NCBI GenBank assembly: GCA_037893225.1
Contig: JAZGUH010000199.1
Location: 1-64,000 of the forward strand
DNA from: Hippasteria phrygiana
Taxonomy: Eukaryota; Echinodermata; Asteroidea; Valvatida; Goniasteridae
DNA length: 64,000 bases
Direction: 5' to 3'
This document shows positions 34,701-45,404 of the stretch, in pieces (within the stretch, counting starts at the first letter, position 1; the number at the start of each line of letters is the position of its first letter). The notes below the pieces were generated by a model, which made no database searches, was not told where the DNA came from, and saw nothing but the letters and a program-made list of their open reading frames with translations. The translations under genes were made by a program, and so were the position numbers.

Positions 34701-34970
34701 GATCTAGTCCAGACCAAAATTATATCACCGTGGCTGGACTGTGCGCTCAGGCAGGGCTGCATCGCTCCGGCGGGCAGCGTGTTACGGCAACACGTGAAGG
34801 GTCCAGTCCGGTTCACTCATCGGTTTGACCAGGCCGCGCTTGCGTTGATCGTGTACAAGAACTTGAGAGGTGTGATGTACAAGGGCAACGACCATACAAA
34901 ATTGTTCTCTGACGTGCTGGGACTGACCAGGACTACCAAGGGGTTTGAAAAGGCCAAATTTTGCACATGA
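25728..34970 (+). CDS. Glycosyltransferase-like protein, three exons recognised, 5' end uncertain
   Basis: Exons: about 25728-26038 (acceptor tcaatcag, donor gtatgt), 32821-32925 (acceptor cttaccag, donor gtaatt) and 34443-34970 (acceptor tatcctag, stop TGA). All junctions are phase 0. The first exon contains [13 protein letters not shown] and [11 protein letters not shown], the second [17 protein letters not shown] and YAWKPLI, the third [25 protein letters not shown] and [12 protein letters not shown]. This order matches, from memory, an uncharacterised invertebrate family with a nucleotide-sugar-transferase-like fold (DUF1647-type): 'YDLGL' strand, 'aWKP' region, 'D.S.R' metal-type site, 'C....CI.P', 'H+ DQ'. 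The substrate is unknown. Such proteins usually have an N-terminal membrane anchor; a hydrophobic frame from ATG 25558 could be one but is in another frame and would need an unseen splice. Introns are 6.8 and 1.5 kb. Confidence 0.7.
26039..28090. other. Intron of the glycosyltransferase-like gene, first part
   Basis: It holds a 14-G run (26435-26448) and a copy of dispersed repeat family A (26930-27060). A CpG-rich stretch at 27690-28030 precedes the RecQ-like fragment and could be remains of its promoter; I cannot show that. Confidence 0.4.
26930..27060 (+). repeat. Dispersed repeat family A, copy 4
   Basis: 'taccacttttcatgaacatg', 'cagcacaccaggtgccatga', 'ctttagactgtcattaacta' and 'gttttttgatgtttgcaaac' are in family order on the plus strand, inside the first known intron of the glycosyltransferase-like gene. 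Confidence 0.65.
28098..29110 (+). pseudogene. RecQ-like helicase pseudogene fragment
   Basis: Two blocks in order resemble the multicopy RecQ-like helicases of invertebrates. At 28100-28210, [10 protein letters not shown] continues, after a frame change, into [20 protein letters not shown], the Q-motif region before the Walker A site (the Walker A itself is not intact). At 28886-29090, [16 protein letters not shown] is followed by a stop, then VPVVALTV, a second frame change and [20 protein letters not shown], the region around helicase motif III and beyond. Stops and frameshifts make it nonfunctional. It lies in an intron of the glycosyltransferase-like gene, same strand. Assignment is by motif memory only. 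Confidence 0.5.
29180..29400 (+). pseudogene. Unidentified coding remnant
   Basis: One frame reads [16 protein letters not shown], two adjacent stops, then [20 protein letters not shown] and [17 protein letters not shown] before a stop at 29400. The composition is protein-like, but I do not recognise the family. It follows the RecQ-like fragment directly and may be part of the same dead gene or of a transposon. Confidence 0.35.
29401..32820. other. Intron of the glycosyltransferase-like gene, no further exon seen
   Basis: Contains a 23-G run (29648-29670) after 'agaggcgcaactgggctaaa', and a 24-C run (31226-31249). A minus-strand frame at 29884-30144 includes [18 protein letters not shown], which I cannot assign; it looks protein-like and may be a TE remnant. 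The remainder shows no structure I can name. Confidence 0.4.
33088..34040. repeat. ATTCT/AGAAT-rich foldback repeat
   Basis: From 33100 to 33360 the plus strand is dense in gattctgg, ttattcttg and attcgg words. From 33360 to 33620 their complements (ccgaatc, agaataa, ccagaat) dominate, giving a loose inverted repeat centred near 33360. From 33700 to 34010 the ATTCT orientation returns ('ttctggatgattctgg' occurs near 33711 and 33837). It looks like a decayed DNA element with a 7-9-bp internal motif, lying in the last intron of the glycosyltransferase-like gene. Confidence 0.55.
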
Positions 34971-36235
34971 TTGAACCTTTTTCATAATTTAGGGAATTCA
35001 TCACTTCAAATAAATCGTGATTTCTTTTCATTTCAGTTGTTTTCGTGAAAGCAGTGAAAAGGAAAATAATATACTGGTACCACTTCCCACGTTGTATAGG
35101 CATATCCCTTTCAATTTCTCGTTAAAAAATTATAGAATTTGCCCAAATGAGATTCTTATTCTTAAAAGCAAATGTAGCAAGAGGTGCCCTTGCCATTTTA
35201 GTGTATTTTGCCCAGAATTAAGAATTTTTTAATTTGCCCATGGATTTTTGAGAAAAAAATCACAGCAAGAGGTAGTATACCCCATGTAATTTTGGTTGTT
35301 TTTCCCCCAAGTGAATATTTTTTTTCTTCAAATTTAACCCCAAAGTAAGAGCTTTTGGTGAACAATAGGTACCAAGGGGTAGGCCTACCCTATTTCACTT
35401 TGTTTGATTTTTTGCCTGAAATGAAGATTATACACATTCAGTTCCAAACAAACAGAACGTATTTCAAGGGGTGCCCCTTGAAATTTTGGTTGATTTTTCC
35501 ACTAAATTGGTATTTTTAAATTGTTACTGAAGTAGAGTTTTCAACAAAAATACAGCATGGATACCGCTTGCCATTTTTAGTCGATTTCCCCCAAAATAAC
35601 TCAGCTCCGAACTAAGAGTTTTTGAAACGGAAAGCATGGCGGTACCCTTGTTTAGGTTGATGTTTTTCGGATGTTTAAAAAATAAAATTAAAAGTTTTGT
35701 AAACGAATCTATAGCTATAGCTCTTGCAATTTGGGGGAATTCAGCTGCTGAGATGAAATTTGGCCCCATTGTTGGTTTTATTTATTGTAAATAAACCACA
35801 AAACACAACCAATATAATACAAATTGGGAAAATTAAATATATTACAAATAAAAAAAATGTTAAATTTATTTTGTGGTACATACCACATTGTTATTTCATA
35901 ACAGTCAGTGTTGGATATCGGCAATAATAACATCTTCATATTCACCATGTATCGAGCTCGATTCAGTTGCACAAAGATATTCGAACTGGTTGTCATTTGA
36001 CAATTTTTGTTCACTGTAATTATTTAAATAAAAAACAATTAAAATAATGCAAGAGATGTTTAAATGTTTCTCAAGTACTCTGAAACCGTTCTTAATATTA
36101 AATTTTACACTGTAATTGTTTTATTTCCTGTAAACTTTAGTATTGAACCCACATTTGAAATCATACTTATCAAAGAATGTTTTTAGTATGATATCTCAAA
36201 GATTTGGAGGAAAATTGTGACGTGTACTTGCAAAG
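34971..36235. other. 3' flank of the glycosyltransferase-like gene, no other gene
   Basis: A likely poly(A) signal AATAAA lies at 35009-35014, 39 bp after the stop. From 35160 to 35660 loose repeats of 'gcaagaggt..cccttgccattttagt' occur, probably a decayed tandem repeat. No coding evidence. Confidence 0.45.
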
Positions 36236-36240
36236 TCGGA

Positions 36241-36279
36241 CCATGGAGGAAGGAACAGTTAGTGTTCCTTCCTCCATGG
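36241..36279. mobile_element. 39-bp palindromic micro-element, copy 2
   Basis: ccatggaggaaggaac (36241-36256) and its exact complement (36264-36279) are separated by 7 bp. tcgga is present immediately on both sides (36236-36240 and 36280-36284), an exact 5-bp duplication. It shares its arms with the copy at 17983-18010. Confidence 0.7.
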
Positions 36280-36284
36280 TCGGA

Positions 36285-38561
36285 CAGAACTGGTTGGGTC
36301 TCGATAATGAATAACAATCTAGATTCTGAAAGAGGAGAATACATTTTCCTTACAATGCCATTTGTTTTGTTGTAATTGGCCATTCTGTCGTTGTAAATGT
36401 TCATATGTGGCGTTTTGGATAATGTATGTATCAATGAGTTATTTGCATTTTTATCGGTCACAGCCTAGCGCAGGACCATGGTTTCTCTAGTCAAATTCGC
36501 GAGTTACGTCACGGTTTCAAGATGGAGGATAGGTAAACTGGGCAAGTTCGGCAAACGTTTACGATAAATTGTTGGTTTTGCTTTTGGCCAATGATATAAT
36601 AACTCTTTGCAATAAGATAATGAATTATTTATTGCACTTTAAGTTAAGTAGAGAAAATAATATAAATAGATATTAGAAAATAAAAATGACGTGCCAACAT
36701 TTGCTTCGTTAACAACTAGCAGACGACATTCGTTGCAGTTTGTTGTTGCTACACATTAACTAGATTTGACATAGTCGATCGACTAGATGCGTTCGAGTGA
36801 AAAACAGACCACGCATGCGTGATTTAAATCGCAAATTGACAAAAGGGACTAGATCAGCAGCACCCGAACTTGCTCCTTGGCAGAATTTGAAGAACTTCCC
36901 AAAGACGATTTTGTATACAATTCAAAATATGCTTGTGGACAGCATGTACACGACCCCGCCCATTAACTAAAATTTCGCATCGTTTCTTGAAAGTTTTCTC
37001 GCCTATATAGACCCTAATGTCTACCTTAAAATGTAACTAGGACAATTTCAAATTTACCTCACTGCTATCTGGAAGACCTTCCTGCGAAGATTTGAAGTTG
37101 AGGAAAATCGAATTTGTGAGGCAAAAAAAAGAGTTTTCCGTTCGCCATGAAACCGCATCCTGGAAAAGTTCAAATAAAACTGTTACGAACCCACTTAAAT
37201 CTATTAACCTTTGATGTGTCTCCCAATATAAGTTTTTGGAATTTTGTGAAAATTGCTTCAGTGGCTACGCGCCGCAAAATACCATACAAGGACTGGCCGC
37301 CTTTTAGTCGCTCTGTCATTGGCCATGTACACCCGTTATGTACGATTTAAAATAGCGCCGAGTTGGGCCATCATCTCCCCGACGTGTTCTACCGGTGATT
37401 GCGCTCCTTATCGCTGGATCGTGGCCGAGGCTGCTGCTGGACTGAAGCATGGACTGTCGTGGCCCCCTGATGTGGCGGACTCCCCCGGGGTTCAACGCCG
37501 ATCTACCTGTGGCTTGGCTGATCCAGTGCGGCGTGTGGAGATGCTTGGCTCGCTGACTGCGCTGCAGCCGTTATTTGCAATGGCTGCATGGAAGGAGGCC
37601 TGTTCCTGCTGGTTCCAATAAGGTAATCGGCCAAATAATATTGACCTAATTTGCCAGCTTCCTATTTAATATTATGCCAGTTTGTATAATTTGCTGCGTT
37701 GCTAATTTCTTTGTAATTATTTGTTTTTGCTTGCCCCGTATATACCGGTAATGCTTTGCTTTTGCAAGAAGTTTAAAGTTGCCGGCTATTTGGGGATGCT
37801 TGCTTTGACATAATTTTTGACCTGTTGATTGATTTGAGTGAACTAATAAATTGTTCACTGTATTTGATTGGCCTGTTCTTGCCTTTGCTTTGAAAAGTCA
37901 TGATTCCCGTTTGTATTACTTATTTCTACGTAACAAAAACCAAACCGCAAAAATTGCGCTAACATTGCAGCAGAGACAGGGAACGGAATGCAGACTTCAG
38001 CCGTGCAATTTCGGATGCCGGAAATCAGTATTGGAGTTTTTATGAATTGTTCGAAATGCCGGTATTTTATGTTTTCAAGAAAATTTGAAAAATGTCAATA
38101 TTTCTATTAGATATGCTTTTTGGTTTACTTTCAAGATGGATTTTCCGGCGCTCTTTCATATCTCTGGAAATCAATCATTTGTCGCTCACTGTGTAGGGGG
38201 TGGAGCTATAGGGTCTAGTTTGTTTTAATGTGCGGCGCTATCAAGAGCCTCCACATATAGATCAACAGATGACGTCGCGTCATACGCGTCAGCCTTAAAA
38301 ATTAAAAAAAAACATACATTACAAAATAGAAATCCAAAATTTCCAGAGGGGAGGCGAAATGGGGAAAGGGTTCCCACAGGGAGAGTCCCCCACTCCCTTC
38401 CCCCTTCTTTCATCGACCAGGAATAAGACAAATCTTGGGTTGCAACTGACAGAAAAGCCTCCCAGGCGTCTTCAAAATAAATTTCAATCAAAGTTAGAAA
38501 ATCCCAAAATCGGCTTCAATGGCAAACGGTAGGCCTATAACCCTTGTCATTAGCCTTAAGT
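36285..38561. other. No assigned gene; CpG-rich open stretch at 37250-37621
   Basis: Between 37250 and 37630 the sequence is GC-rich with a plus-strand open frame of about 120 codons ending TAA at 37619, directly before a donor-like AAG/GTAATC. The translation has no domain I know. A promoter with a first exon, or a transposon remnant, are both possible. The rest is AT-rich and without features. Confidence 0.35.
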
Positions 38562-38681
38562 TTTTGAGATATGACAGACACAATAGGGGGCGCTATTTGA
38601 TTTGGGTAATCCTTTTGTATGGCACAAAAGGTTTACCCAAATCAAATAGCGCCCTCCTATTGTGTCCGCCATATTTCGAGT
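38562..38681. repeat. About 118-bp palindrome
   Basis: The arms 'gcgctatttgatttgggtaa' and its complement 'ttacccaaatcaaatagcgc' flank a short centre near 38621. The outer parts 'gagatatgacagacacaata' and 'tattgtgtccgccatatttc' pair with a few mismatches. It is probably a short foldback element. Confidence 0.75.
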
Positions 38682-39455
38682 AGAAAAAGAAAATAAGCTG
38701 CCCTGATAATTGAAGGAAGGAAGGCCCATGAGATGTGAATAAGAACCCAACAATAACAGGTCAAAGGTGAAACATCGGCATCCTCTCTTACAAACAGTAT
38801 ATAAAAATGAGCTTCTGTCAGCAACTTCTAACTTATAATGAAACGGGGTTTGCAATAAAAGGCAGCATGTATTCAGGTTTACAGAAATAACGGTCATATA
38901 CAAACATGAATGTATTGATCACAGTGCGGCGAAGACTCGCCATACTTTTTTTTCAGGCCTATGAACTTGATTTTGTTTCGTGCATTAAATACACTGATTA
39001 GTATTAATATTACTGTGTGAGTTTAAAGCAAGCCTTAGTACAACATATCAATTTGTCTCTTGCACATCATAGTAATATTCAAGTTTACAATAAATCTCGG
39101 GACCAAAACCCAAACAATCCAATGAACTGTTAAATACACAGTAATTTACAAAACTGTTACACCTATCCTCATGTACAAAACACCTGCTGGGTCCGATTTC
39201 ATGAAGTCGCTTAGGGAAAAATATTGCTTCGCAAATTTTCCCTCTAAACAAAAATCAGCTGAAATCCAGTCACAAGCAGTATTAATCCCATGCAATATTT
39301 GCTTATGACATGTTTTCGTTAAGCGGAACTTCGCTGCGCTTAGCCAAATTTTGTACTCAGCAGCTCTATGAAATTGGCTTATGATCATGAAACTATAGTT
39401 ATCACAAACTTATAGAGTGAAGCAGATTAGGCACAGTTTCCAAGTGCCAGACATT
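38682..39455. other. Intergenic, no gene seen
   Basis: AT-rich, no exon or repeat structure recognised. Confidence 0.5.
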
Positions 39456-39457
39456 TT

Positions 39458-40776
39458 TATTAATAAAAACTAGCATTTGCTTTTACTCCAATTTTGAAGC
39501 ATTTACTAGCATCTGTATGAATATAAATGAAGCAAATGCTTTTACTGGAAAGCATTTGCTAAAAACCAAAAGTATTTACTTTTTGATTTTTAGCATTTGC
39601 TAGAATATTAGCATTTGCTTCATTTGGTATGAATAAAAATGAGTAAATGTTTCAGATTTTGAGTATTTACTAGTAATTTTTCAAGGTTGGGTCGGGGCTG
39701 CCTTGAAAAAAGAAGCAAATACTAGTACGCAAAATATGAGCTGTATATTGATGTGGTTAGACAGGAAAAGGTATTTGCATGGAAGAGGAATCATCTAGGA
39801 TCAAAATACAAGCAGGTGTATGATCAGGTTTGGGGAAAGAAATGAGACATAGACGGCCGACCATTTCTTGGAACATTCTGGGGATGGAAAGGGTAAGGTC
39901 ATTTTTGTTGGGGGGGGGGGGGGGGGCGGTAGACGTGAAAAGGGCACTTGATATATCGGGAGCACAGGGGGCTCTGACATTTTTAGGGCACAGGGGGCAC
40001 TAACATTTTTCAGTGAGGGCACACTATAGGGCCAGCAGCATGAAGGAAATTATTTTAATGTTGCGTCGATTGTGTACTTACGGGCCCCGTTCCTATAAGA
40101 GAACAAAATCCACTTAGAAGTTATTGGACTTACCAAACTAGCTTGCGACAATAAAAAAACCAACAGGTATGTCGTAGATAGAGGGCAGGGTTTTGATTTA
40201 TTTGTGGGAAATGTTGGGGTACAAAAAAGGGCACTCTGAAAATGGGGGGTGTTTAAATACCCCTCCCCCCCCCCCCCCCCCCGCCGATGACTTGAGGTTC
40301 CGATTTAATTCAAATATCCCGTCAGCGTAGCTGTGTGTGTGTGTGTTTTTACATTAGTCTACTTGTGGGGCACCGGGAAGAAAGGGTTACAATGGGGACA
40401 ATGGTACCCCACGAGGGAGTCTTTAGAAATCGAGGTACCCCACAGAGTTAACGCTATGGCTTTTGAGATTTCAATGGGGACAAAGGAGAATAAAAGAAGG
40501 AAAGTAAAGTCCACAATAGAGGTACCCCATATCTACCCATATGTGAGGATGGGTGTGGCTGTACGTACACACAATGGAGACGTTATTGTAATGAACCATT
40601 CGGCCGTGCAATCAAACGCAAGTATGAAGCATTTAATACCATTTCAGTTAGCAAATGCTAAACAGTAAAACTTATCTTTTATTCATACGCATTTGCTTTT
40701 CCTTAATGCTTTTACTCCAAAGTAAATGTTTTCCTTTTTGCTTGTACTTCCTAGCATTTGCTAGTTTTTATTCATA
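39458..40776. mobile_element. 1.3-kb nonautonomous DNA element with AGCATTTGCT repeats
   Basis: The left end reads ttaataaaaactagcatttg; the right end, complemented, reads gaataaaaactagcaaatgc. The words AGCATTTGCT and AGTAAATGCTT repeat many times in the outer 200 bp of each side (39460-39690 and 40620-40776) in both orientations. The middle includes 17-G and 18-C runs. No transposase was found. The target duplication is not clear. Confidence 0.55.
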
Positions 40777-42434
40777 CGACCCAATGACACCGTCACATAC
40801 CCACAAGCAGTTCGATGTGACCTTATTATGTGGAAATCTGCTTAACCCTTTCAATACCAAGGCATATTTTGTGACTGTGCTCTGGATACCACACTCATGT
40901 ACATGACATGTCCACTTCTTTACCAGACACCTTTGGCCAAGTTTTAGTGTATAGCGCCCTCACAAGGCAATGTAATGAAAGGCTATTCTTCTTTGAAGTG
41001 TTGTGGAATCCTGAGGTTCATTGAGAAACAGTACCCCAACCTAACTAATTGAATGAGAACTAAAATATTGCTCTTTGAAAAGAGATTTATTTTGAGGGGT
41101 GGTTCATAAATCCCCAACTCTCAAGGAATGCGCGACAATTGTATTCAAATTGAAGGATTGTTGTGATAATTGCACAAACTTGAACAAATGAGTACTGTTT
41201 GGATGCAGTTAAGAGGGCATTTCTCAAACCCTGGCTTGGGCTCGGGCTTTGCGTAATTTTGTCCCCAGATTAGGCAAGATCTTGAATAGTTTTGGCTACA
41301 TGTACATGTACAAATGTATATAAAAGTTTGATGTTGTAATCCGGAGCCAGTCTGTTAGTATATTTACGTATCAAGGCTTCAGATTGGCAATGGGACTGCG
41401 TAATAGCTGGAGACGAAGCCAGGGTTTGAGAAACCCCCTGAAAGTTAAAATGAAGGCCACTACATGTATATGCACAGCATTTATACTAGCCCACAGTGCA
41501 ATTTATTTCCTCTTCATGGTATCACAACAGATATAAAAGAATACAAATAAGAAAATCAAGTCAAGAAGATCTTGAAGAGGCAAAACCTAAAAAGCGACAG
41601 CTTGTGTAAGGCATACCAGACATAACAAAACACATAAAAAGAAAACAAGTAAAGATTTAGAAACATAAGTTATACAGTGTACACAAAGCAACTATAATAC
41701 GCGTCGCTAGCGCTGATTGACCAGCAATGAAAATCTATACAATGTGTCAAATCGAGCTAACTCCCTATAGCTGCCCATCTCCGTTACAAGCCATGAACAA
41801 AATTGTGAAAAAATTTTGCAATGACAATGTATTACGGATCTGACAAATTAGAAGGGTCGATCAGAGTTCAGGAGACTACAAAAATACAGGTCTACCTAGA
41901 CAAGTACATGTAAACAAAATAGCGTGCATTGTATTTTTGTTTTTCCCATTTTCACTCAAATTGGTAATTTTTTAAGGAAACGGTTGTTTAGGAAGATTAT
42001 TTATTCATGATTATTTTGGTACATTCCCCATTTATTATAATTATTAGTTGCAATTTTGCGTCAATCGTAAGATGTGTAATTTCTGATCAGTCAATGTTTT
42101 GCGTGTGTAGTCAATACGACATGAAATGTGTGCACGGGCAGGCAAAATTGTGGAATTCTGAACTACATGTATGCTCAATTGTTAACCTCGCTGACCAATT
42201 ATTTTGACTTCCTAGCTTTGTGATTTTTAGCACGCTTCGCACGATGGTCAATGCTGAATCAATTTTCAGCGGGCGCTGTGCACCAGTGCAGGGTATAAAT
42301 GCTGTGTATGCGGCTCCCCCCCCCCCCCCCCCCCCCCCGATTCAATGTTGGGTGGCGGTGTGTGCACCATCACTCCAACATTGAAATGGGGGGGGGGGGG
42401 GGACTGCAATAAAACCTACTCGGGCGAATGCTTA

Positions 42435-45152
42435 TCACAGACTGTGAAACTTCTCAAAGCATGGTATTACACACATTGGTTTGTCACACTGTTTACAAAT
42501 CATGCGAGTTTGTTTCCGCTTGGCTCTGGTATACTGCAAACAACACAGTTGCGCTTTTTGCCAGCAACATTTCTCCCAGGATAGTGATGATTTGGAAAGC
42601 GGCTGGAACCACATGACACTTGACTGGCATGCTGAGCTGGGTTGTGCTTCCAGGTGGAAAGAAGTCCTTCTATCACCTTGACCCTGAAATCCAAAGTGGT
42701 CATGTGCTGGTTTGTAGGGATGCTGTTGTATACAATGGTAGCATTCAACAAACGGATGTCAAGAATGGTCACGAAAACTCTTTTCCACCATTTCATCGAT
42801 TTGTGAGGGTGCGAGTAGTACTGACACATTTGTGCTGCGAGATCACTTCCTCCCATGTATTTATTATAATCATTGACGACAGAAGGTTTTTTGATCGTAC
42901 GAAGTCCACTCAAACTGTTTTTGCTCCGAATGTCTTTCGTGTCGATATCGCAGTTTCCAAAATTGGTGAGAAGAGTTACACGTTTGGCATCCTGCCAAAC
43001 GACGCACAGTTGCCCGGCTTTGGTGTAAAACTGGGGGTCAGCACCTCTTCTCATGGGGAACTTGTTTGGGTTTGCACAATCTGGAATCCCTTGTGAGGTG
43101 TAGCGTACAGTTCCACGAGCTCCGAACTTTAACTGTGACAACTTGCAGACGAGAGCCGGGCTCGTGTACCAATTGTCCATGAAAATGAAATGTCCCTTAT
43201 GTTCGAGTCCTTTAATAAGGTCGAGGACTACATGCCCAGCAGATGGAAGATTAGGTGGGTGGTGTGTTGAAGCATAACCAACGGAGGGTTGACTAGATTC
43301 TTTTGATGTGGGCTGAGAGCCGGTGAACACCTTCCAGGCACATGTATAACCGGTTTCTGACTCGTTCAATGAAAAACATTTCAATCCCCATTTGGCGGAC
43401 TTTCGTGGCATGTGCTGTTTGAAACCAAGTCGGCCTTTGAACTTGATCATTGTCTCATCCGGTGAGAGGTTTCGGCCTGGCTTGTAAATGCGAGGAAAGG
43501 ATGGCAATACAATGTCGAGCAGCGGGCGAACCTTGGACAGTTTGTCAGGGGGAGCATCACCTGGTTGAGCTCTGTTGTTGGCAAGGTGGAAAAATCGAAG
43601 GATCGCAAAGAATCGATTGCGAGACATGGTCGCCGAATACAGGGGACTTCGCAGAACTTCGGATCTGGACCAGTGCATGCTGTAGCGAGGCCTTTTGTTG
43701 ATACCCATGCACAGAAGCAAGGCCATGAATGCCATCATTTCAGGAACAGTAGTTGGAGTCCAGGCAGGCTGATGATTGGCTGCATCTGCACACATTGTTT
43801 GGTCGGCATAGCGATTGGTCTCCTCCACCATCAACTCCCACACTGCTTGGCAGAAGAAGAGCTGAAAGATCTGCATGGGTGACAGGTGACTGAAATCTTC
43901 CGTACAGCCAGTCTCTTCACTGAAGTTCATCGGTGGGCGCTTGCTGTAGGAGGTGCTTGCTTTATTCCATCCGCACCTGAAATAGGAACATTCAGAAAGG
44001 TAATGGGACGCTATTCATTTCAAGGCACATTTTCTTTAAGGTAGTATACAACATTAGCTTTTGTTTTTTGGGTCAAACGGATTGATCCGGGGTTTAGTAT
44101 TTTTTTGGACGACGGTTGGCCGACCATCTTTGGAAATTGCTACAAAATGTCAGTTTGGTTTAAACAGAACAGCACACCAGGTGCCCTGATTTCACAGGAT
44201 GCTCGAGACTATTCTTGACTGTCAAGTACGGTCATTCATAATAATGAGGTAGTTTTCTTCTTGTCTGTGTTGGGTGGGGGGGGGGTGGTCGCAAATGTTG
44301 TATTGCCTTTAATGACAAACTGTCCTTACAATGCTGTTTTTTGATGCTCATATCTAGTGTTCCCACTGAAATAAGTGCAGCCATGATTCAATTGCTGTAG
44401 GCCTTTTATCCCTAAATTCACATAAGACACAGATTGTAGTTAATATTTTGAGTATCTTACTTATCAATCTTAGCTAACAAGTAAAAAATACGGACATTCA
44501 GAAACATGTACGAGGCTGCTGTTCATTTGCAGACCAATGTTCTTATAGGAAATTGTGATTAATATTTTGATTTCGGGGGTACATGTACATTAATTAATAT
44601 AGTTTTTAATTACATTCAAATCTCCTCCTTTTTATAGATTATTATTGCCGCCAGTCTTTTTAGTAATTGAATAAGGCCCAATTCAGTGGAATTGAAATGT
44701 GCTTTTTTTTCAGCATTGCATTTGCTGTCCTATCTGAACTTTGATTTGGATGCAAAATCATCACACTTGACTTTGCAAACTTCAGGTACAAATTCAATAT
44801 TTTCATCAATTTCTAATTGGATTCCATCGGATTATGCAATGCAAACTTAAACGTTCAGTGCTTTTTATGATTTTCCCTGCGAAAGAACATCAAAAAGCAA
44901 AGGTTACATTACAGTAGCCTAGTAATATAGACATGAATGACGGATGCGAAACATTTCGAGACTAGCCAAGTTGAAGCTAAAGTTTTATGAACCTCCCTAC
45001 CTGAAGTTTGGCTTTCCCGACGAAGTTGACGAGGTATGGATTGCTTCTCCATCACTTTTGTCAGATGTTGCTAGAGAAGATTCATCATCGGACATATCTG
45101 AACCGCTATCTGCGAAGATTTCCTCCAAAATCTTGGAAGCGTTTTCGGCCAT
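42435..45152 (-). CDS. piggyBac transposase, two exons, C-terminal frameshift
   Basis: Exon 1 is 45152-45001 (ATG at 45152; MAENASKILEEIF, then an acidic Ser/Asp tract). Exon 2 starts at 43976 after a tttcag acceptor. The junction AG/G gives Arg and continues ...CGWNKASTSYSKRPPMNF. Exon 2 encodes the DDE-type core: counted from the Met at 43930, Asp158 in NLSPDETMI, Asp252 in FIFMDNWYTS and Asp363 in YNKYMGGSDLAAQ correspond to the three piggyBac catalytic aspartates. The enzyme cuts and pastes the element at TTAA. The open frame ends at 42500, within the terminal Cys-rich domain (after NCVVCS). The rest of that domain (ICKQCDKPMC, CFEKFH) continues in another frame to a stop at 42435, so a 1- or 2-base shift near 42535-42545 removes half of the Cys-rich domain unless it is a sequence error. 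Confidence 0.9.
44043..44290 (+). repeat. Dispersed repeat family A, copy 5, in the piggyBac intron
   Basis: 'ggtagtatacaacattagct', 'ggatt'/'tagtattttt', 'cagcacaccaggtgccctga', 'tttcacaggatgctcgagac' and 'tcaagtacggtcattcataa' are in family order. It occupies part of the roughly 1-kb intron between the two transposase exons, so it either travels with the element or landed in it. Confidence 0.65.
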
Positions 45153-45404
45153 GATAGCGGCTAAGTGGCGTGGGGATGCAAAGTGCGTTTCGCGCGCGTG
45201 CCTTTTAAAGTGTAAAACCAACCGCACAGCGCTGCCCAAAGTGAGGGCGCTGTTCACATTTCAGTTGCAAACAATAGTAGCTCGTGCCAACAGAGAACGC
45301 TGGTCGTGTAAAGCTAATAGATTCATGTGACAAACAAGCACGATGGTAGCGAACGTCCATGCAACATTGAGCCCAGGTGGCGCGCGCGGTATTGATAGGG
45401 TTAA

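Larger units (their letters stand above)
40846..45400 (-). mobile_element. Complete piggyBac element with TTAA target sites
   Basis: The left end ccctttcaatacc starts right after TTAA (40842-40845). The right end is its near-exact complement ggtattgataggg, followed by TTAA (45401-45404). 12 of 13 terminal bases match. The element is 4,555 bp and carries one transposase gene on the minus strand, about 1.5 kb of noncoding left-end sequence with G and C runs, and a copy of dispersed repeat family A in the transposase intron. Confidence 0.9.

Noticed and set aside
37253..37621. A 120-codon GC-rich frame taken as a gene
   Set aside because: No recognisable domain, no clear start and composition alone is not enough; kept only as an unassigned CpG-rich stretch.
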